Below, one piece after another: positions 15,818 to 24,376 of a stretch of 64,000 bases of DNA. The position numbers and the translations under genes are program-made. This stretch comes from Pseudomonadota bacterium (GTDB lineage Bacteria > Pseudomonadota > Gammaproteobacteria > Steroidobacterales > Steroidobacteraceae): the NCBI GenBank assembly GCA_021847105.1, contig JAJZUT010000009.1:62001-126000 (forward strand), written 5' to 3'. The first letter of the stretch is position 1. Each line of letters starts with the position of its first letter. The notes under the pieces are model-generated. The model saw only the letters and a program-made list of their open reading frames with translations. It made no database searches and was not told the origin of the DNA.

Positions 15818-17176
15818 TCAGTGCCGAGCGGGTCGATAGCCATCCGTCAGTGTGCCGAGAAACGCGATGACATCCTGAATTTCCGCGCGATTGAGCGCCG
15901 CAGGATCGCCGGGCCGCCGGTTGAAAGGCGCATCGACGGTGTCCACGTTGACACGGTATTTGGGTGGCAGATCGTTGAACTTCACGACCTCGCCCGCGGC
16001 GTCGCGCGGGTAAAAGCGCTCTGGATGCCGATCGCGGCCGACGTACCACTCGAGCACCTGCTGAAGAGAGTGGAACACGCCGTTATGGAAGAATACGTGC
16101 CGAATCGCCACATTGCGCAGCGACGGGGTGAGGAACATACCGCAGTACTGGGTTTGCGTGCGCAGATCGGTACGATACGGCCCGCACAACCCGAGGTCGT
16201 AGTAGTCAGGATTGCGGTTGGCTGGGATCGCGGCATTGCGCGGCACACCGAGTGCCTCGTATTGGAAGTCCGTGAACAGCGGGGGCTGTCCGTCAGGACC
16301 GGGCCGATCGAGGTGACAGGCTGCACAGTTGCCTTTGTGCGGATCGTTGAATAGTTCATAGCCGCGCAGCTGTGCCGGGGTGAAGCGCGCGCGCCCCTCG
16401 AGCCAGGCATCGAATTTGCTCGAGAAGGGATGGAAGCTGCGATCCTCCCGCTCGAAGCGGCCGATAGCGAACATCGCCTCGGCCACCGCCAGATGCGCAT
16501 TATCGAACACGCTCGGCCCGAACAGACGAATGAATTCGGCCGCGAACCGACCGTGGCGCAATCGGGCAGCGACTTCATCCACGGTGCCACCATCCATTTC
16601 CGCCGGATTGAACAACGGTCCATCGATCTGCTGCTCGAGCGTATCGGCACGGCCGTCCCAGAAAAGCCCGCCCTGCGGAACCTGATTCGCCGCGGCGGCA
16701 AGCGGCTGGCGCGCGCTTTTGCGCACACGGTGCTGCCGCAGCGCCGATCGGATCTGCCGCGCGAGCGGCACGGGTACGTCCGTTCCGTTCTGCAGGTCAG
16801 GACCGATCGTAAAAGGCGGCTGCCGGTACAGATAGCGCAGTGACGGCACGGCCCGCACCCCCGGTGTGAGCAGCCTAGGCCCACCCAACATGACGGGAGC
16901 TGAAGAGGGTGGCCCGTAGGCATCCGCTGGAACATGGCAACTCGCGCACGACATCCGCCCGGATGCCGACAGCCGGGTGTCGTAGAACAGGCTGCGTCCG
17001 AGCCGGGCCAGTGCCGAAAGCGGCCTCACCGGGGGCGTTCGCAGCTGTACCGGATGGGGATTGAGCCCCGAGCGCAACCGGTTCTGCGCACCGACCGCCA
17101 GCTGCGCCGCTGAACCGAGATGGGCCACCAGAAGCATCGGCAGGAGCGCGGCGAGCGCCCTGCACGGGGCAGCCAT
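15818..17176 (-). CDS. Di-haem cytochrome c peroxidase family protein
   Basis: A 452-residue exported protein of the bacterial cytochrome c peroxidase/MauG family. A signal peptide (MAAPCRALAALLPMLLVAHLG) precedes two haem c attachment motifs, CASCH at residues 77-81 and CAACH at 284-288, the usual two-domain spacing. GRSLFYDTRLSASG and QGGLFWDGRADTLEQQI are also family blocks. Members reduce hydrogen peroxide or modify partner proteins using two haems. The start at 17176 lies eight bases after the upstream phospholipase-like gene, which indicates an operon; the longer frame runs back through that gene and was rejected. Its position before nirK raises the possibility of a redox link, but that is inference. 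Confidence 0.85.
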   Translation of the reverse strand: MAAPCRALAALLPMLLVAHLGSAAQLAVGAQNRLRSGLNPHPVQLRTPPVRPLSALARLGRSLFYDTRLSASGRMSCASCHVPADAYGPPSSAPVMLGGPRLLTPGVRAVPSLRYLYRQPPFTIGPDLQNGTDVPVPLARQIRSALRQHRVRKSARQPLAAAANQVPQGGLFWDGRADTLEQQIDGPLFNPAEMDGGTVDEVAARLRHGRFAAEFIRLFGPSVFDNAHLAVAEAMFAIGRFEREDRSFHPFSSKFDAWLEGRARFTPAQLRGYELFNDPHKGNCAACHLDRPGPDGQPPLFTDFQYEALGVPRNAAIPANRNPDYYDLGLCGPYRTDLRTQTQYCGMFLTPSLRNVAIRHVFFHNGVFHSLQQVLEWYVGRDRHPERFYPRDAAGEVVKFNDLPPKYRVNVDTVDAPFNRRPGDPAALNRAEIQDVIAFLGTLTDGYRPARH

Positions 17177-17184
17177 CCGCTCAG

Positions 17185-18840
17185 CTACCGCAGGCTCGAC
17201 GCGCCAGAGGTCGCCACGGGCTCGCCGGTACGCGTATCGAGCATGAGGCGAGCCGCCGGCCGTCGGCGCGCGAAGTCGAACATGTTCAGGATACTTCCCG
17301 CGGTGGCATCGAACGCGCCGTCTCCCAGCCGCTCCCCGTGCAGCCAGTTGTCCTCGATGAAGCGTACGACCGACGCCTGCGAAATTCGCGCATGACTGAC
17401 GTAATCGACCCGAGCGTACGGCGAGATCACAAAGAACGGTATGCGTGTCCCCGGACCACAGCGCCCATTGACCGGCTTGCCCGCGATGCCTGCAAGCGCA
17501 ATTCCCCGGCCGCACACGCCGCGTCCATCGAGCCGGTCGGCAGATTTGTCGTACGAGGGATTGGTGGGGGTGGCGAAGGCGTGATCATACCAACCGTCTG
17601 AGTCATCCCAGGTGATGATCACCGCGGTGTTGCGCCACTCGGGCCGCTGCTCGAGGAAATTGATCACTTTGACGATCCAGGCCTGCTCATCGAGCGGGTC
17701 CGAATATCCGGCGTGTCCGTCCTGATAGGCCGGTGCCTTTAAAAACGATACGGCAGGGAAATTTCCCGCGCGCAGTGCAGCGTAAAAGTCCGTCAGACCG
17801 TATTCGTGGTTGGCCGGATCGCGCCGTCCATTGGCATCGTACGTATGACCGACCGCACTCAGCGAGGCCGGCAGGGCATGGGTGGGATTGGCGGTGGGTT
17901 TGAAGTACTGGAACCAGTTGTGATGCGGAATGTAATCGCGCACGGTCTGGCCGACCACGGTCGAGTAGGTACTGCGGCGGCAACCGGTCGTGCCGTTCGG
18001 ATCGGTACGCGACAGATCGAATCCGCCCATGAAGCCGCCCCAGCTCACCCCGTGGGCGCTCAACAGCTCGCCGATATTGCGCCCGAGCATCTGCACCTGA
18101 TTGCGCCGGCTGGAGCAAACGTCGTAGGCCGGATCGACATCACTGATGAGCGTCCTGCCGCCGGCACCGTCGGCGATGTAGTAGCGATGAGTCGTGCTCG
18201 CGACCAGCCGCACGCCGTTGGTCTGCCCCGAGACGACCTCGAGCGCGCCGGGCGTCGAGGGGCCATAGGTATTCGTATAAGCATCGTCGCTCATGGCGAA
18301 ATGCTGCGCGTAGTTCCACAGCGCGGTCACGGTGTTGCCATCGAAATAGCCCATCACCTGGCCCGGGGTGCCGAATGCGCCCGCACCGCCAGGGGTGCCG
18401 CGCCCGGTATGCAGCGGAAACAGATCCGCGGCACCGGCGTCGTAGGCCAGCTGCTCGGCGGTGTAGCCATGATTCTGATCGGCGGTGGCCGCCTGAGCCC
18501 GATCGAGCCGGAACGGATTGGTGGCACCACGGCCGTTGCGGGGATTGAGGTTCGGGTTGTGCGTGAGGAGTTCGCCGCCGAGTAGATTGTTCACCCGGGG
18601 CGTCGCACCTGCTGGCAGAAAGCGCGGCTCGCCCGGCGGGTTGGCGGCGTGCGGGTAGGTTCCGAAATAGTGATCGAATGAGACGTTCTCATCAAAGATC
18701 ACCACCAGATGCTTGATGGGGGTCGCGGTCGGCTCGCGAGCCGCTGGCAGATCGCGCGCGGAGGCGGACCCGATGGCGCCGGCGGCGGCGATCGCGGCGG
18801 CGCCGAGCAGCGCCGCCAACCTGTTCTCGATCAGACGCAT
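17185..18840 (-). CDS. Secreted phospholipase C/acid phosphatase-like phosphoesterase
   Basis: A 551-residue exported member of PF04185. A signal peptide (RLAALLGAAAIAAAGAIGSASA) precedes the metal-binding motif IKHLVVIFDENVSFDHYFGTYP. Further family signatures are YTNTYGPSTPGALEVVSG, NTAVIITWDDSDGWYDH and GTRIPFFVISPYARVDYVSH. The family includes phosphatidylcholine-specific phospholipase C and AcpA-type acid phosphatases, and sequence alone does not decide between them. The start at 18840 has GCAGGA seven bases upstream; a GTG five codons earlier lacks a well-placed ribosome binding site. The cytochrome peroxidase gene begins eight bases after its stop, so they form a two-gene operon, an uncommon pairing. 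Another PF04185 protein opens the window. Confidence 0.85.
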   Translation of the reverse strand: MRLIENRLAALLGAAAIAAAGAIGSASARDLPAAREPTATPIKHLVVIFDENVSFDHYFGTYPHAANPPGEPRFLPAGATPRVNNLLGGELLTHNPNLNPRNGRGATNPFRLDRAQAATADQNHGYTAEQLAYDAGAADLFPLHTGRGTPGGAGAFGTPGQVMGYFDGNTVTALWNYAQHFAMSDDAYTNTYGPSTPGALEVVSGQTNGVRLVASTTHRYYIADGAGGRTLISDVDPAYDVCSSRRNQVQMLGRNIGELLSAHGVSWGGFMGGFDLSRTDPNGTTGCRRSTYSTVVGQTVRDYIPHHNWFQYFKPTANPTHALPASLSAVGHTYDANGRRDPANHEYGLTDFYAALRAGNFPAVSFLKAPAYQDGHAGYSDPLDEQAWIVKVINFLEQRPEWRNTAVIITWDDSDGWYDHAFATPTNPSYDKSADRLDGRGVCGRGIALAGIAGKPVNGRCGPGTRIPFFVISPYARVDYVSHARISQASVVRFIEDNWLHGERLGDGAFDATAGSILNMFDFARRRPAARLMLDTRTGEPVATSGASSLR

Positions 18841-19160
18841 GAGGAAATCCTGCACTCCAAGAAAGGGTTCGATATCGCGCCCGACCCCGCGGGCCGCGGT
18901 GCATAAGCTTAGCGCGCAATTGTGACGGATCGGCGTCGCAGCCGCTGCCCTTGGCCCGGTCCCGGGTGACTGCCTCCCCGCCGGCGCCTATGATCGGGCA
19001 TGCCGTACTTGCGCGGCGAATCAAGAGGGGAGTTGCCCGTGCGCATCCGAGTCCTGCGCGTCAACCGACCGTGTCCCCCGCATCGCGCACGGCCCGCCTC
19101 GCCTCTTTGGGGTGCCTCCGTGTATCGGCGCACCGGCAGGGACTCAGGGCAACCGCGCCG
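18841..19160. other. Divergent intergenic region
   Basis: 320 bp lie between the phospholipase-like gene (minus) and the TVP38-type gene (plus). The frame of the latter stays open back to an ATG at 18951, but the extension is Arg/Pro-rich with no similarity to the family. No clear promoter boxes or palindromic operator were recognised. Confidence 0.5.
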
Positions 19161-19832
19161 ATGACCCGTGCGAATGTACTACGATTGGCCCTCGTTGGCC
19201 TGCTGGGTGCGGCAGCGGCCTGGGCCTTCATGCACCGCCATGAATTCGATGCGCGCGCACTCAGCGACGCGGTGCAGCGCGCCGGCCCGTGGGGCGCGCT
19301 CGCGTTCATGGCCATCTATGCGGCAGCCACGGTGGCCCTCCTGCCCGGAACGGTGCTGACGCTGGCCGGCGGCGCCCTGTTCGGTCCGGTGGCCGGTACG
19401 TTCTACAATCTCACTGGCGCCACCCTCGGGGCAACGGGCGCATTTCTCGTCGCACGCTATCTGGCGGCGGACTGGGTCCGAGCCCGCCTCGGCGAGCGCA
19501 CCGCACAGCTCGTCGCAGGTGTCGAGCACGAAGACTGGCGCTTCGTCGCGTTCGTGCGCCTCGTGCCGCTCATACCGTTCAACCTGCTCAATTACGCCCT
19601 CGGATTGACCCGGGTGCGACTGTCCCGTTACGTCATCGCCTCCTACCTGGCAATGCTGCCTGGCACCCTGGCCTACACATATCTCGGATACGCCGGGCGC
19701 GCCGCGCTCGCCGGCAATGCGGGCATGATCAAGAAGGGCCTGCTGGCCCTCGCGCTGCTCGCCTGCGCAGCGCTGCTGCCCCGGCTGATTCGCAGGGCAC
19801 GCGCCGCCCGGCAACGGCAAGGGCCCGTGTGA
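19161..19832 (+). CDS. TVP38/TMEM64 (SNARE-associated, DedA-like) membrane protein
   Basis: A 223-residue inner-membrane protein of the SNARE-associated/VTT domain family (PF09335). After a first helix (LRLALVGLLGAAAAWAF) come the family signatures LLPGTVLTLAGGALFGPVAGTFYNLTGATLGATGAFLVARYL and FVRLVPLIPFNLLNYALGLTRVRLSRYV. A last hydrophobic helix ends in a basic tail. Relatives are linked to lipid scrambling or undecaprenyl-phosphate recycling, but the specific role here is unknown. The start at 19161 begins directly before the first helix, and AGGGC lies somewhat far upstream. It converges on the glycosyltransferase gene with only nine bases between stops. Confidence 0.8.
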   Translation: MTRANVLRLALVGLLGAAAAWAFMHRHEFDARALSDAVQRAGPWGALAFMAIYAAATVALLPGTVLTLAGGALFGPVAGTFYNLTGATLGATGAFLVARYLAADWVRARLGERTAQLVAGVEHEDWRFVAFVRLVPLIPFNLLNYALGLTRVRLSRYVIASYLAMLPGTLAYTYLGYAGRAALAGNAGMIKKGLLALALLACAALLPRLIRRARAARQRQGPV

Positions 19833-19841
19833 TGCGCCGGC

Positions 19842-20609
19842 TCAGCTCGGCAGGCCGCGGCTGAGGATGTACAGATGCAGATATTTGCGCCGCACATAAT
19901 TGGACTCGACCAGCGCAAATACCAGGCCGCGCCAGCCATCGAGGAAGCCGAGCCGCAGACCGTACCCGCGTATGAAACGCCACAGCGGATTGAGCAACAC
20001 CGGCGCGAGCCCGCAGCGCCTGCCGCGCGCATACAGCGCCGTCGCCATGAGCTCCGCATAGCGCTGCATGCGCCGATGATGATCGCCGAGACTGCGGTAC
20101 GGATAATGTTCTAGCGCACCGCGCAGCCGCACGACGCGTCCCTCGACCCGGGTGTTCTCGTGAATCTCCTCGCCCACCCAGCGGCCACGCCGGCGGTCGA
20201 ACAGCCGCACCAGCCGATCCGGATAGGCGTTGCCATGGCGCAGGAAACGCCCGAAATACTCACTCATGCGCGCGAGTGAGACACCCGCGAGACCTGCGAA
20301 TCCACCTTCACGCAACTGCTCGATTTGTGTCCGCAGCGCAGGACTCACCCGCTCATCGGCATCGAGGCACAGGACCCAATCGTACCGCGCGGCATCGACG
20401 GCGAACTGCTTCTGGGACCGATACCCCGGCCAGTCGCGCTCGATCACCCGTGCCCCGAGCGCAGCGGCCCGCTCGCGCGTCCCGTCGCTCGAGTGCGAAT
20501 CGACCACCAGGATTTCGTCGCAGAACGCGAGCGAGCGCACGCACCCTTCGATGCGATCCTGCTCGTTGTACGTGATGATGCAGGCCGAAAGGCCTGGGCG
20601 CTCCGCCAC
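19842..20609 (-). CDS. Family 2 glycosyltransferase, WaaE/KdtX-like
   Basis: A 255-residue GT-A fold glycosyltransferase with the nucleotide-sugar motifs ACIITYNEQDRIEGCVRSL, EILVVDSHSSDGT and VLCLDADERVSP (DxD-like). The stretch GVSLARMSEYFGRFLRHGNAYPDRLVRLFDRRRGRWVGEEIHE is characteristic of the WaaE/KdtX group, which adds a glucose to the inner core of lipopolysaccharide. It most likely acts at the cytoplasmic face of the inner membrane in LPS or other surface glycan assembly. The start is GTG at 20609 with GGGCGAGG upstream. It is transcribed towards the TVP38-type gene. Confidence 0.82.
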   Translation of the reverse strand: MAERPGLSACIITYNEQDRIEGCVRSLAFCDEILVVDSHSSDGTRERAAALGARVIERDWPGYRSQKQFAVDAARYDWVLCLDADERVSPALRTQIEQLREGGFAGLAGVSLARMSEYFGRFLRHGNAYPDRLVRLFDRRRGRWVGEEIHENTRVEGRVVRLRGALEHYPYRSLGDHHRRMQRYAELMATALYARGRRCGLAPVLLNPLWRFIRGYGLRLGFLDGWRGLVFALVESNYVRRKYLHLYILSRGLPS

Positions 20610-20736
20610 TGCCGCCTCGCCCTGCTGGAATTGACCAGCGCGAGTCTAGCGCATGTCCAACCCGGGGTGCGCATGCGTGATGGCCACCCGAGTCAGAAAG
20701 ATTGCCGGGATCCTTCCCGACCGGCCCTGTTCCCCC

Positions 20737-20791
20737 GGCCCCGCGGGGCCGGGCAGCGGCCCCGGCTGTGCACAGCGGCACAGCCGGGGCC
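20737..20791. terminator. Tandem GC hairpins downstream of the TonB receptor gene
   Basis: A perfect 13-bp inverted repeat (arms 20758-20770 and 20779-20791, 8-nt loop) lies 25 bp beyond the receptor stop on the minus strand. A second palindrome (20737-20752, CGGCCCCG/CGGGGCCG) comes next. Position fits termination of the long receptor transcript before the next minus-strand gene. There is no T-run, so this may be a pause or mRNA-stability structure. Confidence 0.55.
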
Positions 20792-20816
20792 TATCCCTAT
20801 CTCAACGCAATCTCAC

Positions 20817-23800
20817 TCAATCGATGTTCGCCTTCAGGCCGACGAAATACTCACGGCCCAGGATGTCGTAGGTTGCCGCATCGGTCAGCAGCGGCGCGCC
20901 TGCCACGAACGGCTCCTGCTTGTCGAACAGATTGGTGATGCCCGCTGTCACCTCGATGTGCGAGTTCACCTGATAATGCCCGTTCAGATCGAAGTAGCTG
21001 TATGCCGGAATTCCAGCATCACCGCTATTCAATCCGTCCATCAGATCGGTCATGGAGGAGATGAAGCGCCAATGCAGCGCCACTCCGACCGGCCCGTTGG
21101 CGTAGCCGAGCATCGTGTTCGCCTTCCACTTCGGATGCGACAGATCGGAAATGCTGGCGCCATCCGCCGCGATGGCCGAGTAGGTATCGGCAATCGAGCC
21201 GGCGAGGTTGACGCTGGGCGCTCCCAATCCCACTACCTGAAGTGAACGCAGATACGAGACGTAGGTCTGCAGCAAAACCCTGCCGGAACGCTCTGACAGT
21301 CCGAGCGCATGCAGCGGGAAGCCCCAGTGCGCCTCGATGTCCACACCATCGGTGGTGTACGAACCAATGTTCTCCTCGAAGGTCGTCAGAGTCGCGATCG
21401 CACCGCTGGCGTGATCGCGAGTGATCTGCTGGCAGAAGTAGTTGCTATTGGAATAGCTCGGGTTGGCGCCATTCGCATTGAAGCAGCTCTGCAGCACCAG
21501 ATCGCCCGTCACGGCTCCGACCGCACCGTTGATCTTGATGTGGTAGTAGTCGACCGACGCGCCAATATCGCGATCGAGCGCCCCATTGAAGTGCGGCGTC
21601 AATACGAAACCGAACGTGTAGGTATCGGCCACTTCAGGCTTCAGATGAGTGTTGCCCGAATACAGGCCGTTTGCCGAGGCCTCTCCATACGAGTACGAAG
21701 ACAACAGATTGGCCGGCACGCCCTGTGCCTGGCACAGTGCCGCCACTTGCGCCCCGTTCGGGCCGGTGCGGTAGGTGCTGTTGAAATTGCACGGGTCACC
21801 GGAAATCGGCACCTGCGCCTGAATGGACGGATTGTAAAGATCCTGCAGGCTGGGCGCCCGGAACGCACGCTGGAATCCGCCCCGGAAGGTCAGCGCATCA
21901 TTCACTTCCCAGTGCAGGTCCGCCTTCCAGGTGTTGGCGCCGCCGAACAGGTTGTACTGCGAGTGACGCCCGGCAACATCCACCGAGACGTTCTTCGCAA
22001 ACGGCTTGTCCCGCAGCAGCGGCGCGCGCAGCTCGACGTACACCTCGCGGACGTTCTGCGTTCCGCCGGTCGATCCGACCAGATCGTACGACGGCGAGAT
22101 GATCTGCTGAGGCAGGTTCGGAGCGAACGCCTGCAGAGTATTGACCGCAGGATTAAGCAGCGGGGACGCCTGATAATTGAAGCTGTCGCCTCGGTAATCC
22201 GCGCCCAACGCGAACTTCAGATTGCCCTCCGGCAGCCTCCACAGCGTACCGCTGAGATCGCCTTCGAAGTACTTCTGAGTCAGCACGTTGATGTTCTTGG
22301 CCGTACCATCGACGTACTCGAGGCAACCCTTGCTCATCGGGTGATTGCCGAGCGGATTCCAGGCGTAGCCGACGCAATTGTTGCCGCCGCCCCCCAGGTA
22401 GTTCGCCGTACCATACATGATGGTCTCGAGCGCCGGGAGATTGACCGTGTTCTGCTCGTAGTTGTTGAAATTCGTCTCGCCATACGACCCGAACACGTTC
22501 CAGACGAGACTGGTCGAGCCGATTCCACCCTTCAGGCCGGCGGTGAACTGGTAGTCGTTGTAATCGAATTGCTCGATACGCGGCCCGAGCGCAGTCGCCC
22601 ACTGCTCCACCACCAGCGGCCCGGTGCTCGGCGATGTCTGCGCGCCGATCAGGGTCTGCAGCGCAGCATTGCTCTGCACGAACGGATTGTTCAGCGGAAC
22701 CAGAAGAGGCTTCGGGTTGGCATTGAAGAAGGCGCCGCCCTGAAGGTCTTGCGCGGTCGAGTGCATGAAGTTGATCTGACCGTACGCCTGCATGTTGTCG
22801 TTGACGTTATACGTCACGTGCGCAAACAGGTTGTAGCGGCGGGAAGGAACCTGCGCGGCAAAATAAGGACCGAGTTCGGCCACAATTTGCTGGCAGTTCG
22901 GGCTGATGGCCAAACCGAGAGTGTGGCCGACGGGCCGGTAATTCTGCACGCAGTTCGGCGCCGCGCCAGTGGTAAAGATCGAGCCGTCGTTGTTGACGCC
23001 GAAAAATCCGGGATACGTTCCCGTGCCACTGAGAGGCGTCGTGCCCGGATACTGCGAGAGAATTCCGTTGACCGCGGAAATCGGCACGCCACCGAGCTGG
23101 AAGCGGCCTTCAGGCGGGAACGGCACGGTGCGCGCGAACTGGGGGCTGTTGAAGAATGCCAGCTGGTTGCCGGTAACCCCGCCACGCTCGTTGTATTCCA
23201 TGTCAACGACGGCGTTGCCCTTGTGATGCGCGAAATTTCCGCCCATCAGCACGCTGAAGCTGTCCTCTTTGCCGTAGCCGTGAGTGGAGGCGCCGTGCTG
23301 ATAGGAGAGCTGAATGCCGCTGAAATGCTGGCGCAATCGGAAGTTGACCACGCCCGCGATGGCATCCGAGCCGTACACCGCGGAGGCGCCGCCGGTGATC
23401 ACGTCCACGCTCTTGATGAGCGCCATCGGAATGACGTTCAAGTCCACGGAGCCGGCCGGACTGGTGGGTACCAGGCGCTGACCGTCGAGCAGCACCAGGG
23501 TGCGCTCTGCGCCGAGTCCGCGCAGGTCAGCATAGGACTGACCACCCTGGAAGCCGGTCGCGCCCTGCACGTCACCGACCTCCGTCTGACCCTGGCCGGC
23601 GGCGAACTGCGGCATCTGCCCGAGGGCCGTGTCGAGGGATACCTGGCCGACGGAGGTGATCTGCCCGGCGCCGACCGTCACCAGAGGGCTGGAAGAGGTA
23701 TAGCTGCGGCTGGCGATGAGACTGCCCGTCACGATCACCTCGCCAAGATTGCCCTGTGGCGCGGGAGCGGACGCCGGCTGCGGCACAGCCTGACTTGCCG

Positions 23801-24233
23801 CACTGCCAGCCGGCGGATCGCCAGCCGGTGGATCATTGGCGGCGACGGCGGCAACCCCGGCGGGCGGGTCGCTGGTCACGCTGGCCGTGTTGGCGCCGCG
23901 CTTGAGGATCATCAGCGCACCCGACGGCGAGCGCTTCACGACCAGCTGCGTGCCGGCAAGCAGACGGCTGAGCGCATCCTGGGCCGTGTAATCCCCGACC
24001 AGCGAGGTCGCGTGCGAGCCGGCCACGACCGACTGGGTAAAGATCACGTCCTTGCCGCAGATCTGCGCATAGGTCTGCAGTGCCTCGGACAGCGACTGGT
24101 GGTTGATTTCGAAGTGGAAGACCCGGCCGTGGGCGGCCGCGGCAGTGGCCATCAGGCCTGCCACCGTGGCGAATACGGCTCGCCGCAGTGGCTTTTGCGC
24201 CACACCGTGGCGCGATGAATCCGATTTGAACAT
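20817..24233 (-). CDS. TonB-dependent receptor with STN signalling domain
   Basis: A 1138-residue outer-membrane receptor. A signal peptide (about 1-35) precedes a secretin/TonB N-terminal (STN) domain (about 38-110: FHFEINHQSLSEALQTYAQICGKDVIF), the type that contacts a FecR-like regulator in the periplasm. A low-complexity linker with three DPPAG copies follows, then the TonB box and plug (GEVIVTGSLI, then RTLVLLDGQRL and SAVYGSDAIAGVVNF), and a long beta-barrel ending near FVGLKANID. The size and N-rich plug resemble the large receptors of Xanthomonadales and sphingomonads that import plant polymers or siderophores; the ligand cannot be told. The start at 24233 has GGGGGGAA upstream. It lies 143 bp after the fecR-like gene and with it and the sigma factor gene forms a cell-surface signalling set. 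Confidence 0.9.
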   Translation of the reverse strand: MFKSDSSRHGVAQKPLRRAVFATVAGLMATAAAAHGRVFHFEINHQSLSEALQTYAQICGKDVIFTQSVVAGSHATSLVGDYTAQDALSRLLAGTQLVVKRSPSGALMILKRGANTASVTSDPPAGVAAVAANDPPAGDPPAGSAASQAVPQPASAPAPQGNLGEVIVTGSLIASRSYTSSSPLVTVGAGQITSVGQVSLDTALGQMPQFAAGQGQTEVGDVQGATGFQGGQSYADLRGLGAERTLVLLDGQRLVPTSPAGSVDLNVIPMALIKSVDVITGGASAVYGSDAIAGVVNFRLRQHFSGIQLSYQHGASTHGYGKEDSFSVLMGGNFAHHKGNAVVDMEYNERGGVTGNQLAFFNSPQFARTVPFPPEGRFQLGGVPISAVNGILSQYPGTTPLSGTGTYPGFFGVNNDGSIFTTGAAPNCVQNYRPVGHTLGLAISPNCQQIVAELGPYFAAQVPSRRYNLFAHVTYNVNDNMQAYGQINFMHSTAQDLQGGAFFNANPKPLLVPLNNPFVQSNAALQTLIGAQTSPSTGPLVVEQWATALGPRIEQFDYNDYQFTAGLKGGIGSTSLVWNVFGSYGETNFNNYEQNTVNLPALETIMYGTANYLGGGGNNCVGYAWNPLGNHPMSKGCLEYVDGTAKNINVLTQKYFEGDLSGTLWRLPEGNLKFALGADYRGDSFNYQASPLLNPAVNTLQAFAPNLPQQIISPSYDLVGSTGGTQNVREVYVELRAPLLRDKPFAKNVSVDVAGRHSQYNLFGGANTWKADLHWEVNDALTFRGGFQRAFRAPSLQDLYNPSIQAQVPISGDPCNFNSTYRTGPNGAQVAALCQAQGVPANLLSSYSYGEASANGLYSGNTHLKPEVADTYTFGFVLTPHFNGALDRDIGASVDYYHIKINGAVGAVTGDLVLQSCFNANGANPSYSNSNYFCQQITRDHASGAIATLTTFEENIGSYTTDGVDIEAHWGFPLHALGLSERSGRVLLQTYVSYLRSLQVVGLGAPSVNLAGSIADTYSAIAADGASISDLSHPKWKANTMLGYANGPVGVALHWRFISSMTDLMDGLNSGDAGIPAYSYFDLNGHYQVNSHIEVTAGITNLFDKQEPFVAGAPLLTDAATYDILGREYFVGLKANID

Positions 24234-24376
24234 GGTTCCCCCCAAGTGGATCGCGGGACACAACCGGCCCGACACGCAAATCGGGCCATCCTGAGAGGAA
24301 GACGTCGCAGCACGGCGAATCCTCCTCGCCGCACTCCATTTTGGTAAAAATGCAACGCCCGGCGATCGACTCCGGG

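Noticed and set aside
21309..24218. A 969-codon open frame antisense to the TonB receptor gene
   Set aside because: It lacks recognisable domains, is Arg/His/Val-rich and mirrors the GC-biased codon use of the real gene on the other strand. Long antisense frames are expected in DNA this GC-rich.
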